64,000 nucleotides of DNA from Podochytrium sp. JEL0797 (GCA_027596195.1 JADGJG010000017.1:32124-96123); one strand, 5' to 3'; counted from the first letter of the stretch, positions 21,894-34,388 are shown. A program made the numbers and translations. The notes: a model not told the origin generated them from the sequence alone.

Positions 21894-24182
21894 ATGGGTA
21901 GCCAATCGTTGACTCTTACAAATTCGAATTCGCGGCAAAAAATGTCTATCAACTCCCGACGACGACCGTCCGCGGTACCCACCTCGCCTCATACCTACGA
22001 ATCTATACCTATGTCCACTCCACACAAGTTTTCCTTCCCACGGTTCATCGTAGCCAAAGAGAGTGATGAGAAACCACCCACCGAAAACGAACCACCGTCC
22101 GATATCAGCTTGTCATCCGAAGAACAAGCGGATGAAGACAACAATGGAAGTTATGTACGCATTCCACTTGGCAAAGTTGAATTCGTGCTCGTGTATATTG
22201 GGCTTTTATTAGCGCTGTTTTTGGCGTGAGTCTTATGTTTCGGGACTGCCATTGTTCATTTTGATTGAAATGTAACTCGTTGCCAGTTCACTAGATGAAA
22301 CGATTGTATCTACTGCACTGAAATCTATTATCGAAGAGTTTGGGCAGCAAGGACTCGTTTCTTGGATCGGTACGACAATTCTCGAAACCTGAACCATCCG
22401 AATTCCCGAAACCTAAACCATTCGAATAAAAACTCCAGGCTCAGCATACCTCCTCACTGCCGCACCCATGGGTATCCTCAGCGGCAAATTCGCCGACATT
22501 TTCGGTCGTAAATGGGTGCTTGTCTTTGTGATTCTCGTGTTTGAAATCGGCAGTCTGCTTTGCGCCGTCGCGACTTCGATGGAGTTTCTGATTGTGGCTC
22601 GTTCGATTGCTGGGATTGGTGGCGGAGGGATATTTTCGCTGGTTCAGATTGTGGTGAGTGACGACCCTCACATTCGAATCCTGGAATTTGCATGTCGAAC
22701 CTGATTGAAACCGCAGGTATCCGATATCGTCGCGATCCGCGATCGCGGAAAGTACCAGATCCTTATTGGAGCCGTTTTTGGGTTGTCGTCAGTTGTGGCA
22801 CCGCTGTTGGGAGGAATATTTTCGGATCGGTTGACTTGGCGCTGGTGTTTTTGGATTAATTTGCCATTGGGGGCCGTTACGCTGTTGATTGTCGTCTTTT
22901 TTTTGAAGTTTCCTGCTGAGGAGGGGACGCTCAAGGGGAAATTGCATCGGATTGATTACCTTGGATCTTTTTTGATGTTGGCAGGTGAGAGAGCAGTGAG
23001 AGAGTCTCTGCCCTATTCCAATTATGTGTTTTGTCCGAATTGACGCGTTTTTTCCCGTTCGCAATCAGCCCTCGTATGTCTCATTACCCCGCTGCAACTC
23101 GGAGGTATTCTGTGGGCCTGGGACTCTCCCTCCACCATCTCCATGTTTGTCCTCTGTCCAATCCTCTTTGCCTTATTCGCCTACGTCGAATGCCGAGTCG
23201 CAGAGGAACCCATCGTGCCCCCAGCACTATTTGTGAACAAGTCGGTCCCCGCGATTCTCGCCATCATGATTGCGCTCGGAGCCGTATTCTTTTGCGGTAT
23301 TTATTTCTTGTCCACGTTCTTTCAAGTCGAGTACAACGCGTCGGGGATGAATGCTGGAATGAAGATTTTGCCCGCGTTTATCGGGTTGGGAATTTCGTCC
23401 GTGTTGAGTGGGTTTTGGGTAACCAGGATGGGTAAGTGGACGTGTTTATAAGGCCCGCATTCAACGCTAACTGATCCAAATTCAAGGCACGTACAAGTTC
23501 TTTTTCGCGCTTGGATCCGGCATCACTTTTGTGGGAATCATTCTCGTTTCTCAACTCACGGCGCACTCGAGTCTTGCCGAACAAATCATTTTCTTGGCCA
23601 TCTTTGGTTTGGGAATCGGGTGTACCATCAATACTCGCATGATTGCGTTGCAGGCTTCAGTGCCGCGAGATTTGATTGCGATTGCGACTGCTGTGGGTCA
23701 AACTTGCAAGACTGTGGGGAGGTATAACACGTGTGCCTTTTGTTTGCTTCACTCTTTAACCTCCTCTTTGTTTTTCTATCAGTGCTATCGGTATCGCGAT
23801 TACGGGAACGATTTTCAACAACAGAATTGCCAAAAACATGAAAAGCTCGGAACACCTGCAATACTTTATCATCCTCTTCAACGATCAAGGCGCCGAACTC
23901 ACCAGCACCGATGCCCTCCCGATTCTCGACATGCTATACGACGCGCAGGCCGATTATCCGAAAAACAACGCGTCGCTAGCAGCCGTATACAACGAAACGC
24001 TTGCGTTGGCCACGGATGAATTGACGACTGGGTTCTCGAGCGCGTTCAGTGTTGCGTATTTGTGTTTGTTGACGTATCCGATTGTGATTTTTGGGTTGTC
24101 GTTTCTGATAGAGCAGTTTTCATTGGGACCCAAAAAACCGCGGAGGAAGAGGCATGCGGATGAGAGGGTGGAGGGTGTGTAG
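21894..24182 (+). CDS. Major facilitator transporter, DHA2-like 14-TM (tandem copy 1)
   Basis: Seven exons: 21894-22225, 22287-22369, 22439-22653, 22717-22984, 23069-23431, 23487-23721, 23783-24182; 631 residues. A cytosolic N-terminus of about 100 residues is followed by about 14 hydrophobic segments. Motif A is present as GKFADIFGRK after TM2, and SLDETIVSTAL resembles the TM1 motif of drug:H+ antiporters (motif D1). The family exports drugs, siderophores or basic amino acids; substrate cannot be read from sequence. A long lumenal loop with N-glycosylation sequons (NNAS, YNET) lies before the last TM. Immediately upstream of a paralogue at 24696-26796 with which it shares four intron positions. 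Confidence 0.88.
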
Positions 24183-24208
24183 AATTACTCAAGTAAAACC
24201 AATTCATT

Positions 24209-24697
24209 TTATGCATAACATTCAAATGATCGAAGGAGCTTGAATTTGAATGTGTCCGACTGACTCCGACTACCCTTTTTGGGTTGCCAATCAAAGAGTT
24301 GAGTGGTCCCCCCACCAGAATTCAAATAGTTTTCCATGACAGTTGGGATCGCCAATCGGGGGATTTCAGCTGAGAGTTCAGTCTCGTTTCGATAATTCGA
24401 ACTTGAGTCGAACTTGTTTGGATTACATTGTTTTTGAACCTCGAAAATTGTGACGCCACAGGTGCCGCAGTTGATGAGTTGCTGCGCGATAGCCTGTCGA
24501 ATGTACACGATTTGGTTATGATCAAATGGCGTCAGAAGCGTGCAGTTATACACCCCAGATGCGGAAGTGGCGCCACGATTTGAGTTTGATTTTCCCGCAG
24601 ATTTATCATCATAACTCAATCGCGCTCGTCGAAAATAATCTAATTGTCTGAATATTAGTTTCACATCATCCGCCAAACAGCCATACCCTTCTGTCAT
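24209..24697 (-). CDS. Hypothetical protein, 162 residues, in transporter intergenic space
   Basis: A single uninterrupted frame on the minus strand fills almost the whole gap between the two transporters. The translation has balanced composition (for example IRQAIAQQLINCGTCGV), a few Cys and no TM segment. Its ATG overlaps the ATG of the second transporter (both use the CATG at 24695-24698), which is mechanically awkward, so either this frame is fortuitous or one start is wrong. No family is recognised. Confidence 0.3.
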   Translation of the reverse strand: MTEGYGCLADDVKLIFRQLDYFRRARLSYDDKSAGKSNSNRGATSASGVYNCTLLTPFDHNQIVYIRQAIAQQLINCGTCGVTIFEVQKQCNPNKFDSSSNYRNETELSAEIPRLAIPTVMENYLNSGGGTTQLFDWQPKKGSRSQSDTFKFKLLRSFECYA

Positions 24698-26796
24698 GTA
24701 TCCCACCGCACCTGCTCCGCCGTACGAGTCCGCCGTGACTTACATCGAGCTGCTCGAGAAAAAGTCGTACGACGACGATGCCGTCAGCGATATCACTATG
24801 TTCGAAGACGAAGATGAAGATGAAACGATCGATTGCGAGCTTGGAGATTTCGTTCGAGTGCCATTGACCAAGCTCGAATTTGTGCTCGTATACGCCGGAC
24901 TGCTCTTGACTCTCTTTGTGGCCTCCCTGGACGATTCGATTTTGTCAACGGCCTTGAAGGCGATTGTTGAAGAGTTTGGACAGCAGGGACTTGTCTCGTG
25001 GATTGGTATGAGATGGCGCGTTGTTTAAACAACCCGAAAGATATTAACATCGAAAACAGGATCCGCGTATCTCCTTACTGCCGCACCTATGGGAATCCTC
25101 AGCGGCAAGCTGGCCGACATTTTCGGGCGTAAATGCGTTCTCCTCTGGGTGATTGGAATTTTCGAGGTCGGGAGTCTCCTCTCTGCGGTTTCGAATTCCA
25201 TGGAGCAACTTATCATGAGTCGCGCCGTCTCGGGCATCGGAGCTGGAGGAATCTTTTCCATGGTTCTCATTGTCGTGAGCGACATTATCTCTTTGCGGGA
25301 CCGAGGGTGCGTTTCTTTTTTGAACTTTAGTGCCTGTCATCGCGACTCGTTTTCTAATTCTCTTATTACAGAAAATACCAAATTCTCATGAGCATCGCGT
25401 TTGGTCTCTCCTCGCTCGTGGCACCTTTGATTGGAGGACTCTTTGCCGACCACTCCAGCTGGCGTTGGTGCTTCTACATCAACCTGCCTCTCGGTGCAAT
25501 CACCTTGTTGATTATTACCGTCTGCCTGAATTTCCCACCAGAGGAAAGCGTGCCCATTCACCAAAAGTTTGGCCAAATCGATTATCTAGGCTCTGTTCTT
25601 TTATTTTCAGGTGCATTTTCTCTTGGTTTTCTTTCCTCGCGTAACGCGTTGCTAACCTTTGTGACCTTTTCAGCCCTCATCTGTCTCATCACTCCTCTTC
25701 AACTCGGTGGAACGTGGTGGTCGTGGAATTCCCCGGTTCTCATCGTCATGATTATTCTGTGTCCGATTTTGATGGGACTCTTCGTTTACGTCGAATGCAA
25801 AGTCGCAAAGGAGCCCATTGTCCCACCGTCTCTCTTTGTCAATGCCACGGTTCCTTCGATCCTCGTCATCATGCTCGCTCTCGGTGCTGTCAAGTTTAGT
25901 GGGATTTATTACCTTTCGAGCTTTTTCCAAGTCGTTTACGGCATTTCGGGGAAAGATGCCGGGTTGAGAATTCTCCCAGCGCTGATTGGGTCTGGCCTGT
26001 TGTCGATTTTGAGCGGTTTCTGGGTCTCCAAGATGGGTGAGTTTGTGACAACGCGTTGGGTACATTCTTCCGAAAAACTGACGTGAAATCATAGGCACCT
26101 ACAAGTTTTTCATTCCTCTCGGTTCCGCGATTACGATGGTTGGAATCGTGCTGATTTCTCGCCTCGATTCAAGCTCTAGTCTCGCAGAGCAATTCATTTC
26201 GTTGGCCTTGTTCGGTATGGGTTTGGGCTGTACGATCAACACGCGGATGGTAGCATTGCAAGCATCAGTACCCCAAGAATTGATTGCTATTGCGACCGCT
26301 GTGGGGCAAAGCACAAAGACCATCGGAAGGTGAGAAAGCCGCGATATAGCACGCGTTTTGGTGTTTACTTTTCATGGAACCTAATTCTTTTCTTTTTCTT
26401 AGCGCCATCGGTATCGCGATTACGGGCTCGATCTTCAACAATATGGCAGAGAACAACATGGCCAGCGCCAGCTCCCTCCAATCTTGGGTCGAACAGTTGA
26501 ACCACGACGGAATCTCGACGTCTTCCGCCGACGCACTCCAACTGATTCACTACTTGAAAATTTACGAGTCCTTCTATCCAAGATACGACGATCCTGCTGC
26601 TACCATTTATAATGCAACCCTCGCTGCTGCTACCTCAGAATTAACAGCGGGATTCGGTGGAGCTTTCAGCACGACATATCTTTGGTTATTGCCGTACCCG
26701 ATCTTGGTCCTGGGATTGAGTTTCTTTGTGAAGGAATTCGCGTTGGGGAGGGCTGCCAAGAAGAATTTGGGCGAGAATAGCGACGAGGAAGCCTGA
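24696..26796 (+). CDS. Major facilitator transporter, DHA2-like 14-TM (tandem copy 2)
   Basis: Six exons: 24696-25005, 25060-25306, 25372-25610, 25674-26036, 26095-26329, 26403-26796; 595 residues. It is clearly a paralogue of the preceding gene: motif A reads GKLADIFGRK, the TM1 motif SLDDSILSTAL, and two exons have identical lengths (363 and 235 bp). The acidic N-terminal tail differs. Introns at the WIG/SAY, AG/ALI, MG/TYK and GR/SAIG positions are shared, but this gene lacks two introns of copy 1 and has a private one after RDRG. The substrate is unknown; tandem arrangement and divergence suggest separate specificities. Confidence 0.88.
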
Positions 26797-27101
26797 TTAC
26801 GCATTACAAATGTATATATACCCATTTAAGAATAGAACTAATAAAATATTAATTTCAAAACGACCTTCGAACTTGTGTGTTGTCTGTCTATTTTTTGAGA
26901 GTGCGACGGTTTGTAATGGCCTTGAGAGTGGATCTGACCAACAAACGGAAGTTAAATACCTGCTTGTTCGCTGAGAATATGTTCAGTAATTCCACAACAG
27001 AGGAATCCCTGCACCGAACAACTGGTGAATTCCATATTGAATTTGGGAAACGAACCACCGTGAATTTCTTTAGAATATATATTTGTGCCTTGTCAGATGA
27101 G

Positions 27102-28594
27102 TTATTTATGGGATTGATATTCTTGCGGATGAATATCAACCACAACGTCCACTGGCTCCCAAGTGTTCGGGTTTTCTGAGTCGCGCAGCACGATGCGTTT
27201 GATCAGAAGCTTCACAGGGTCATCAACTTGAAGGCCGATAATCTTGAGAAGCTAGTAATATTGAATGAATTTTGAGACGCGATCCAGGAATGCTCTGGAT
27301 CCCGATAGAAATTACCTTTGAAGCAGAGTGGATCGGAACCCCATTCACTTCCACAATCACATCACCTTCCATGCATCCTGCTTTCCAAGCTGGCGAATCC
27401 GCATCAATCTGAGAATCAAAGTCGTCAAGCTTCAAATCGAGTGCTTTCACTCAAAACTCACAGATGTGATCAAAACCCCCGTTTCAGTCTGTGGGAGCGA
27501 TTCTTTCCTCGTTCCGGCCCTTAACTGTTGCCAGACATACGGACTCAGCGAAACCATCCCGAATCCGAGCCACGGGCGCACGATTCGTCCGAGGTCGACG
27601 AGTTGAATAATCATTTCTTTGGCGTGGTCCACTTTGATGGCAAAGGATATTCCCTCCATGTCTGAATAAAGCAAAACGCTGTGAGTTTTTTTGGGGGCGC
27701 TTCTGGAGGAAGCAAACTAATACCTGCTCGAATCGCGTTTATACCCACAACCTCGCCGTCCAAATTGATCAACGGCCCACCAGAACTTCCCGAATGAATC
27801 ACACAGTCTGTTTGCAAGTACTCGACGCGTGAATCCAGGCCCCCGATTTCGATTGATTTGCGGCGTTGCGAGGACACCACACCCGCCGTGATTGTATTTT
27901 GGAGTCCCATCGGGTTTCCGATCGAGACCACCCATTCGCCTGCGCGAAGGGGTGTATTTGATCCTAATACGACGGGTTTACATTCGATTGTATTGGTGGG
28001 GTCAATGAGCTGGAGAATCGCGAGATCGGAGAGGAAATCAACTGCGTGTATTCGGGCAGGGAATTCGCGGCCGTCCGTCATGGTGACAAAGATCTGTGTA
28101 GTTCAGATCGAAGTAATATTAAGTTGAAAACTGTTGGAGTAGTTTGACGTGGGATCGCCGAAACATACTTTCGATGAATCGGTGAAGTCTTCAACAACAT
28201 GGGCATTTGTGAGAATTTTTCCGTCACTCGTGATAAAGAATCCCGATCCACGCGAACAGATAATCTTGGACGAGAAGAGGTGCCGGACCTCTGTTTTGTG
28301 TCGATCAGAGATGATTTTCGATCTGATTTTCGAAACCGTGAACACACCGGTCTCCAGCATGATGTTGACGACGGAATCAAGAACTTTCTCGACCGCATCG
28401 GCCACAAAGTTGCGGTGGTCTCTCTGCCGCCATTCTGAGGCGAGAGGCCAATCGCAGTGAGCAGAGCGTGGTTTCCACGGCGATTCCCACTTTCGCTTGG
28501 AAGGCTCAATCATCGAGAATGTGCCAATAGAAACAGCTCCGAAGATGCATCCCATTCCAGCGGCGACGCGCAACGGTCTGGCAATGCGGAACAT
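27102..28594 (-). CDS. HtrA-family serine protease with PDZ domain, probably mitochondrial
   Basis: Exons 28594-28169, 28093-27724, 27661-27462, 27408-27316 and 27251-27102 give 412 residues. The N-terminus is basic and followed by a hydrophobic segment (about 10-30), as in HtrA2/Omi precursors. The trypsin-like domain has His132 (TNAHVV), Asp165 (SDLAIL) and Ser246 (GSSGGPL). A PDZ domain follows (about 310-400; SPAWKAGCMEGDVIVEVNG). The family degrades misfolded proteins in the intermembrane space or periplasm. All catalytic residues are present, so it should be active. The small exon 4 (31 codons) encodes the PDZ carboxylate-binding neighbourhood. Confidence 0.88.
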
Positions 28595-29197
28595 TTCAAA
28601 TTTTGGTGGAAAATGAAAACGTGAACACCATCCGGGTTACCTCCGGGGACCGGGTTCTCGCTCCTCCCATATATCGGCTCTGTTGGGCGGATGCAGGACA
28701 TTGGGTGTTGGCCAGCCGATGGAGCTCTGTTGCACCCCTCACGGGGATATTTCCGATGGTGCGCGGCTTCCGAATCTCCGACGGTGCCCTCGACCGATGG
28801 ACTTTTACCCGTCGCCTGGCGCTAAGAAAAGACTTGTGAGACAATACCCAAAAGGGGATTAGCGTTCGAACCTTCTCCTAGGGGGAGTTGGCAGAGCTGC
28901 GAAATCGCTCCAAGCTCGCGACATCACCATGCTCCTCTTCTACTTCTGCTACGCTTCTATTCCTGCTATTGCAGACCCACCAGCGTGGGACCCCCGTCCG
29001 GGGGGGTGGTGAGTGTTGTTTTTTGTTTGACAGGTGTTCATCGCTGACAAAGTTTGACCCACACAACGGCGGATTGCTCGCGCCCCTTTCTCTTTACTGG
29101 GCTCTCTATTTGAATAAAACAATCGTTATTATTTATTTGTATTCGCGTATCGGAAAGAATGATATGCATTCGCATCACGACATGCATGTCATTGGAA
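28595..29197. other. Intergenic, nothing convincing
   Basis: This 603-bp stretch separates the HtrA start from the helicase stop. It contains open frames on both strands without recognisable domains, and a GTTCGAA motif near 28864 that does not fold into a tRNA. It should include the HtrA promoter and the helicase 3' UTR. Confidence 0.45.
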
Positions 29198-32100
29198 TCA
29201 TTCATCGCGCCTCCATCCAACACCTTGCACATCACGCACTTCCCCTTCTTCCTCCTCGCTCGCATAGTCCTCCTCCACCGCGTCGCGATACGCGCGGTCG
29301 CCTGGCGCCTTGATGGGCACCGGATATCCAACACAGGCTTGATTTTCTGTTGTAAAACCAGGCGATATCGCATAAGTTGATCAAAATTCCGGTGGCAAGC
29401 AGGGAATTTGCGACAAACCTTCGCAATAACGGACAAGCTCGTTCCAATGCACGTCACCGCAGAGAATGTCGGGATTCCCAACCACAATCATGAGAGCCTG
29501 TGTTGGCTTCATATCAGCATTTCCGAACCCGGGCCCTTACGCACACACACAAACACACACCTTGGCTCTCGAAATCGACACATTGAACCTCTTTGGGTTC
29601 CGCAAGAACCCAATATTGAACTTTTGATCCCTCTCAATCCACTGAGCACTGCTCCGCACCGTGCTCAACAGAATCACTTTCTTCTCGTCCCCTTGGAACT
29701 CCTCCACCGTCCCCACTTTGATGCGATTCCACCCTTCCTTGTTCAACCGCAAGCGGATCTTGTCGATTTGTTTGCGGTACGGAGTGATTATGCCAATGTC
29801 GTCGACCGTGAGGCCCAGGGAGGACGATTTTTCTATGTGGAGGATGGCGGAGCCAAAGAGGCCACCTTGCGGGGCGCGCTTCCCGGGTGTGTTGGGAATA
29901 GATGGGCTGCTGCCATTCAAAGAAGACTTTGCCGTAAAGGGTGGTGGGGCTCCGTGCAACAGAGATTTGAGGTAGCCAACAACGATTTGGGCTTCGTCTT
30001 GGTTGAACCAAGACGGGGAAGATCCCTCGCGCTCGTCTTTTCCACAAACACTACATTCAAAAGTCAGATTCCGCCACCTAAAACCCCAATTCAAAAAAAA
30101 ACTCACCCGTGGAACACAATCGGGAACTGCTCACGATTCGGCAACCAACTCAGCTTGCTCAACCGATCATCCGTCGCAGCACAACACACCAGGTCTCCAC
30201 CGTAAAATGTTTTCGAGTAGAGGTTCAAGATGGCTGGGTGCGAACGGTAATTGTGGACCAGCTGAACAATGTTGTGCGGGTGCTCGTATCGATTTTCCGC
30301 TGACGTGCTGGACGCGTTCTTGGCATAGGCGGGACACGTCTCAATCAACCGCTCCAAGTACGACATGCTGTATCCACACGACTCTGCCAAATCACTTCGA
30401 ACAATCGGTCCAAGCTGCTTGGGATCCCCCACAATCACCAACTGTGGAAGTTTCACCGTCTTCACCGCCTCCTTTGAAAACTCTCCCGCAATCTTCTTGT
30501 ACAAGGCCCTCTGCTCGAGAGGCACCTGTGACTCCTTCAACCCCTTCACAACAGGAGACACGGCACCCGCCACACCAGCCCAAAACTCCGTCTCAGTCGC
30601 GTGACCCACTTCATCCGCCATCACATGCGTGAACCAGTTCCTCAGTTCTCCGTTCTCCACAATGGGGTCAAACGCTCCCATGCCCTGCAACGAGCTCGCA
30701 GTGAATAAAGTCGTACAAACGACGCGGTACGGCGCCAAGGCGGATTGCGTATTGGGAATCACGTATATGCCTTTCGATTCATCGCGGCGGCAATATCGTT
30801 CGATATAATGCGGGACGGATTCCTTGCTGCGTGTGTATGCGTTCACGCGGAGCATTTGGGAGGGTGGGAGGCCGCCAGTCATTTGGTCCGAGAGGCGGTG
30901 GACAATAAGGTCGACGGCGGCGTTGGAGGGCGCGACAACGAGGATTCGGGCAGTTGGTTGCGTGGCCAACAGGACTTTGACCGATTCGACCAGAGTTTTC
31001 TGAAGCAAGGGGGGGGGGGGGGGGGGTTTGAGTCAAGCGTATGGAATCGAAATCAACGACGAACCGTCTTTCCTGTCCCAGGGGGTCCAAAAATAACAAA
31101 TGGCGTCTGCGAATCGTGCTTGGAAGCAATCTGCGAGATGGCTTTGACTTGGAACTCGTTCAATTTGCCCTCCTTCACAATGTTCGAAAGTAGCGCATTG
31201 GGGCTGTTCAATCGAGTAAGCTCCGCATTGGTCAACGGCACGTTCGAAGGGAGCAACCATGAGGAGACTTGACTATTCACAAAGCCTATCGGTAGGCCGC
31301 ATGAGAAAACTGTGTTAAAAGCAGAAGAAACAAAAAAAGCACGAACCCAGCAGATCCAAGGATCGATGCGCCCTTCGCAAACACGTCCTCGCAAAGTTGA
31401 ACTGAACATCCACTTGCATCCCGTTCACGTAAATTCCGTTGTGGAATCGCTTGTCAAATTTGAGGAGGACGGAATTCAACTCGACGCGATGCACGCATCC
31501 TTCAAACTTTTGGCCGCTGGCCAACTTGACGATGATTTTGTCGTTGTACAAAACACTGTTTCCGCATTACGTTAGTTTCATGTCGAATGTGCAAATCGTG
31601 AAAGAGAATTGCAAACCTGGGACGATTCTCCGCCAACCCCGGAACATCCAGCTTCAAAAACACACCCGCCTTTGTCAAAACTTCTCCCAACTGGTCGTAA
31701 GCACGGATATCCACAACCATCTGACACTCTTCGAGGTACAGCATGCGATGGAACCATGCGGAAAAGTTTTTCAAGTTCATGGTCTCCTGTTTGAATTTGA
31801 CAATCGACGCGGGCTTCTGTTCGAGTCGGATCGAGTCCGTGTGCTCTGCAAACAGCTTTTGCACGGATTTGGGAACGTCATATCGCGGGAGATCGTATTT
31901 GAATGCCTCGAATTGGGGGCTGGCAGGGTTGAAATATGAGCCATGAGCGTTCGAAAAACAGATTAATTGCACAGTTACCGTGGTGGCGCCTCTCCCTTGA
32001 CGGCTAGAACCTCCGAATCGTCGACCACAATCTTTCTCGGCTTGTACGGCGCCGCAGGCGCGGGGAAGTCGTTGTTGGGGTTCTCGGCGTCCGCTACGAC

Positions 32101-33643
32101 TCGGAACCGAACCATCCGGTCAACGCGGAATCCATCGACAAGGAACACGATTCGACGAGCAAAGTATCCAATATGCTTCGTGGTGAGCGTCAGCATGATG
32201 GTCACGACGCTGTTGGGAAGGAGGATCACGTTCTTGGACGGCACTCCGACCAGCAAACAGAAAGACAACTGGGCCGTGCTTTCGTCTTCGTCTGACACAA
32301 TATCGGCCAATCGACGAGGGTGTTGGTAACCGTTGTGAAGGTCGAAAGAAAACGAGTATTCTTGGCCAATCGAAAACAGGCCAATGGTGTCGTTTTCAAT
32401 GAGTTTCGGTGCAGTGCTACTCAGAATGTCTTGCAACTCGGGCACGTTGATGCGGTTGTGATATTTTGTCACGGATCCGACCTGGTCACCGAGACCTCCG
32501 ACCAAAAATGCAATCTTGTTGCGAGGGCGACGACCGTACTTTTGCAAAAGTCTCGTACGCGTTAAATGCAATACAGCGGTAGAAGGGGCTCCGACAAACT
32601 CGCACAAAGCCTCCGGGAAAATGGGCTTCGTTCCGAATGTCTGTTCGAACTGAACTCCGTGCTTGTTCGGAGAAAACGGGGCGCGAGATTGCTGACGGCA
32701 AAATAAGCGGTAGACGCAGTAACACTGCTTTAGCTGATCCACCGTGCCCAACAACTGAACTCGGACGGCAGAAGTCGTGTTGCAGAGAGTGTCGCGAAAC
32801 CCTTCAAGAAACGGGATAATGGAGTCGGGAATCTCCAGTAAATTGCTCCGATCTCTGTTCTTGGAAGTCACCGCAGGGAACGTGGCGTTCAAGTTGGCGC
32901 TGGTCGATGGGTTCGATGTGCGAATCGGTGCGGATTGAACCGGGGCAGCCCTTGGGGGAGAAGATCTCAGCGATTCAATTGATGTCTGAGTGCGCAACTG
33001 GCCCATCATGCGCGTGAGTTCGGTAACAGAACTGACAGTGGCCTCGTTCAGTTTGTGGAAAGCAATCAACGTGTATGCAGCATCATTCCCGGCGTTGTGG
33101 AACGACCCGCTCGTCACGCTGATTCCCAGCAACGCACACAGATTCTCGAGCGAAATCTTGTTCCTCGCACCGCTCTTCTGCTGGTAAAGAGTCCCCGTAT
33201 CGACAACGGTCAACTGCGGGAACAGAGACAAATCGATACGATGTTTCGCCAGAACGCCGCGGTCGCTGTCTCCGTTGTGTAGAACAAGGGTCGAGATGTT
33301 GCGGAGGACGGCAACGAGGGTTGCGAAGATCTGGAGCAGTGTGGTGAACAATGTGCCGGTATTAATTACTCGGGGTGCTTACGTATGCCTTGCTGATTGG
33401 CTCCTTTGTGCCAAAGATAAATCCCGTCGCGGAACTAGGGGCGCTTTTACTGCGGAACTTCCGGCTATCGTGCTCGCGAATGATGAGGTTTTTGTATTCC
33501 ACAGGGCCGCCAGCGTGACTTTGGATGGCAAGGCCAATCTCGGTCAGGTGGTCGCCGGCAGTCTGGTCAAACCACTCGAGGTCGAGGGCCGCAAGCGGAA
33601 ACGAGGCCATTTTCTGTTCCAAAAGTGGGTGCTTGGCTTGCAC
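29198..33643 (-). CDS. Fusion of DEDDh 3'-5' exonuclease domain with MOV10-like SF1 RNA helicase
   Basis: Nine exons: 33643-33383, 33330-31979, 31919-31617, 31555-31347, 31309-31065, 30999-30107, 30050-29561, 29497-29419, 29346-29198; about 1326 residues, every junction frame-consistent. The N-terminal domain has LDLEW (Asp21, Glu23), HNGDSD (Asp108/Asp110) and the HNAGNDA signature (His165, Asp170), the pattern of Gfd2/YDR514C-type DEDDh nucleases. After a linker the MOV10/Armitage/SDE3 module follows: RPSVLYND, the DVQFNFARTCLRRAHR block, Walker A GPPGTGKT (about 783-790), motif II DEVGHA, GDPKQLGP, HGVCGKDEREG, VGTVEEFQGDEK and SISRAK. MOV10-class helicases act in RNA silencing and transposon control. 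The fusion with a nuclease is unusual. The first Met is uncertain (a second lies 11 codons in). Confidence 0.85.
31009..31026 (+). repeat. G18 tract in helicase intron
   Basis: An 18-base G run lies in the intron following the Walker A exon of the minus-strand gene, so the transcript carries C18 just before the acceptor and may serve as a pyrimidine tract. Length is unreliable because of homopolymer error. Confidence 0.85.
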
Positions 33644-33797
33644 TTGGCGTTCACTCCAATTTTGGAAAATGCAAAAACGGAGAAAGAAATCTCTCTTTTT
33701 CCTTCCCCTACACTATTAGGAAAATGAGTTTTCAATGGAATCGTCCAAATTCATTGACCTCCCATTCCAGAGAACACCGCGGAAAAGCACCACAGAA

Positions 33798-34388
33798 ATG
33801 CGCGGAAACCCTGTCACACTTCTCCTCGCCGCGGCGGCATTGCAAGCAGCATCCGCTGCCCTTCTGTCCCGCGACAAACGCCAAATCATTCAAATCATCG
33901 ACGTTATCATCCCAGTGATCCAGCAGCAAACCGTTCCAATCATTCAACAACAACCAACACGAGTGGAAGGTCAAATCCTGGGCGGTGCCGGTGGGGCTGC
34001 GGCTCCCGTTGGAAAAGTCCTGGCCCCAGACGCGACGAATCCGAAGATACCAACGGTGTCGACCATCGGCAAAGCTGGCACCACCTCGACGAATCAGAAA
34101 ACTGGGCAGGTTATGGCAGCAAATACTGGAGCACCCGTCAACAAACCTGTCGCGCCACTTCCTCAGGCTGCTGGGAAAGCTCAAGGAGCACCACCTATCA
34201 ACTCCCCTGTCCCACAACTAGAACGAATTAAAAACAACATCAACGCCCCTCCACCCATTTTCAACCTCCCTGCTCAAACTCAGACTATAATGAGCAAAGC
34301 TGCTATGCCAGGCATCGCGGTCAATAAACCACTTCCAAGCCAAGCTCCGAGCTCTGAACAAGCCCCTGCAAACCCCAAGCAACGATGA
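33798..34388 (+). CDS. Secreted Gln/Pro-rich protein with KR-Q processing site (tandem copy 1)
   Basis: A single exon of 196 residues. The ATG at 33798 begins a typical signal peptide (MRGNPVTLLLAAAALQAASA). It is followed at about residue 26 by RDKRQIIQII, in which KR is a Kex2-type dibasic site leaving an N-terminal Gln that could cyclise to pyroglutamate. The rest is low complexity: IQQQ repeats, Gly/Ala/Pro and Asn-rich segments, with no cysteine-based fold. The family is not recognised. The following gene shares the same plan and even similar 5' sequence, so they are recent tandem paralogues. Secretion and processing are inferred. Confidence 0.7.
   Translation: MRGNPVTLLLAAAALQAASAALLSRDKRQIIQIIDVIIPVIQQQTVPIIQQQPTRVEGQILGGAGGAAAPVGKVLAPDATNPKIPTVSTIGKAGTTSTNQKTGQVMAANTGAPVNKPVAPLPQAAGKAQGAPPINSPVPQLERIKNNINAPPPIFNLPAQTQTIMSKAAMPGIAVNKPLPSQAPSSEQAPANPKQR

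Noticed and set aside
28861..28880. tRNA B-box-like GTTCGAA
   Set aside because: Flanking bases do not pair into a T stem on either strand and no A box lies at the right distance.
28932..29313. Plus-strand spliced frame starting MLLFYFCYASIPAIA with signal-peptide look
   Set aside because: It runs into the antisense of the helicase 3' exon, has no domain, and relies on one splice; probably chance.
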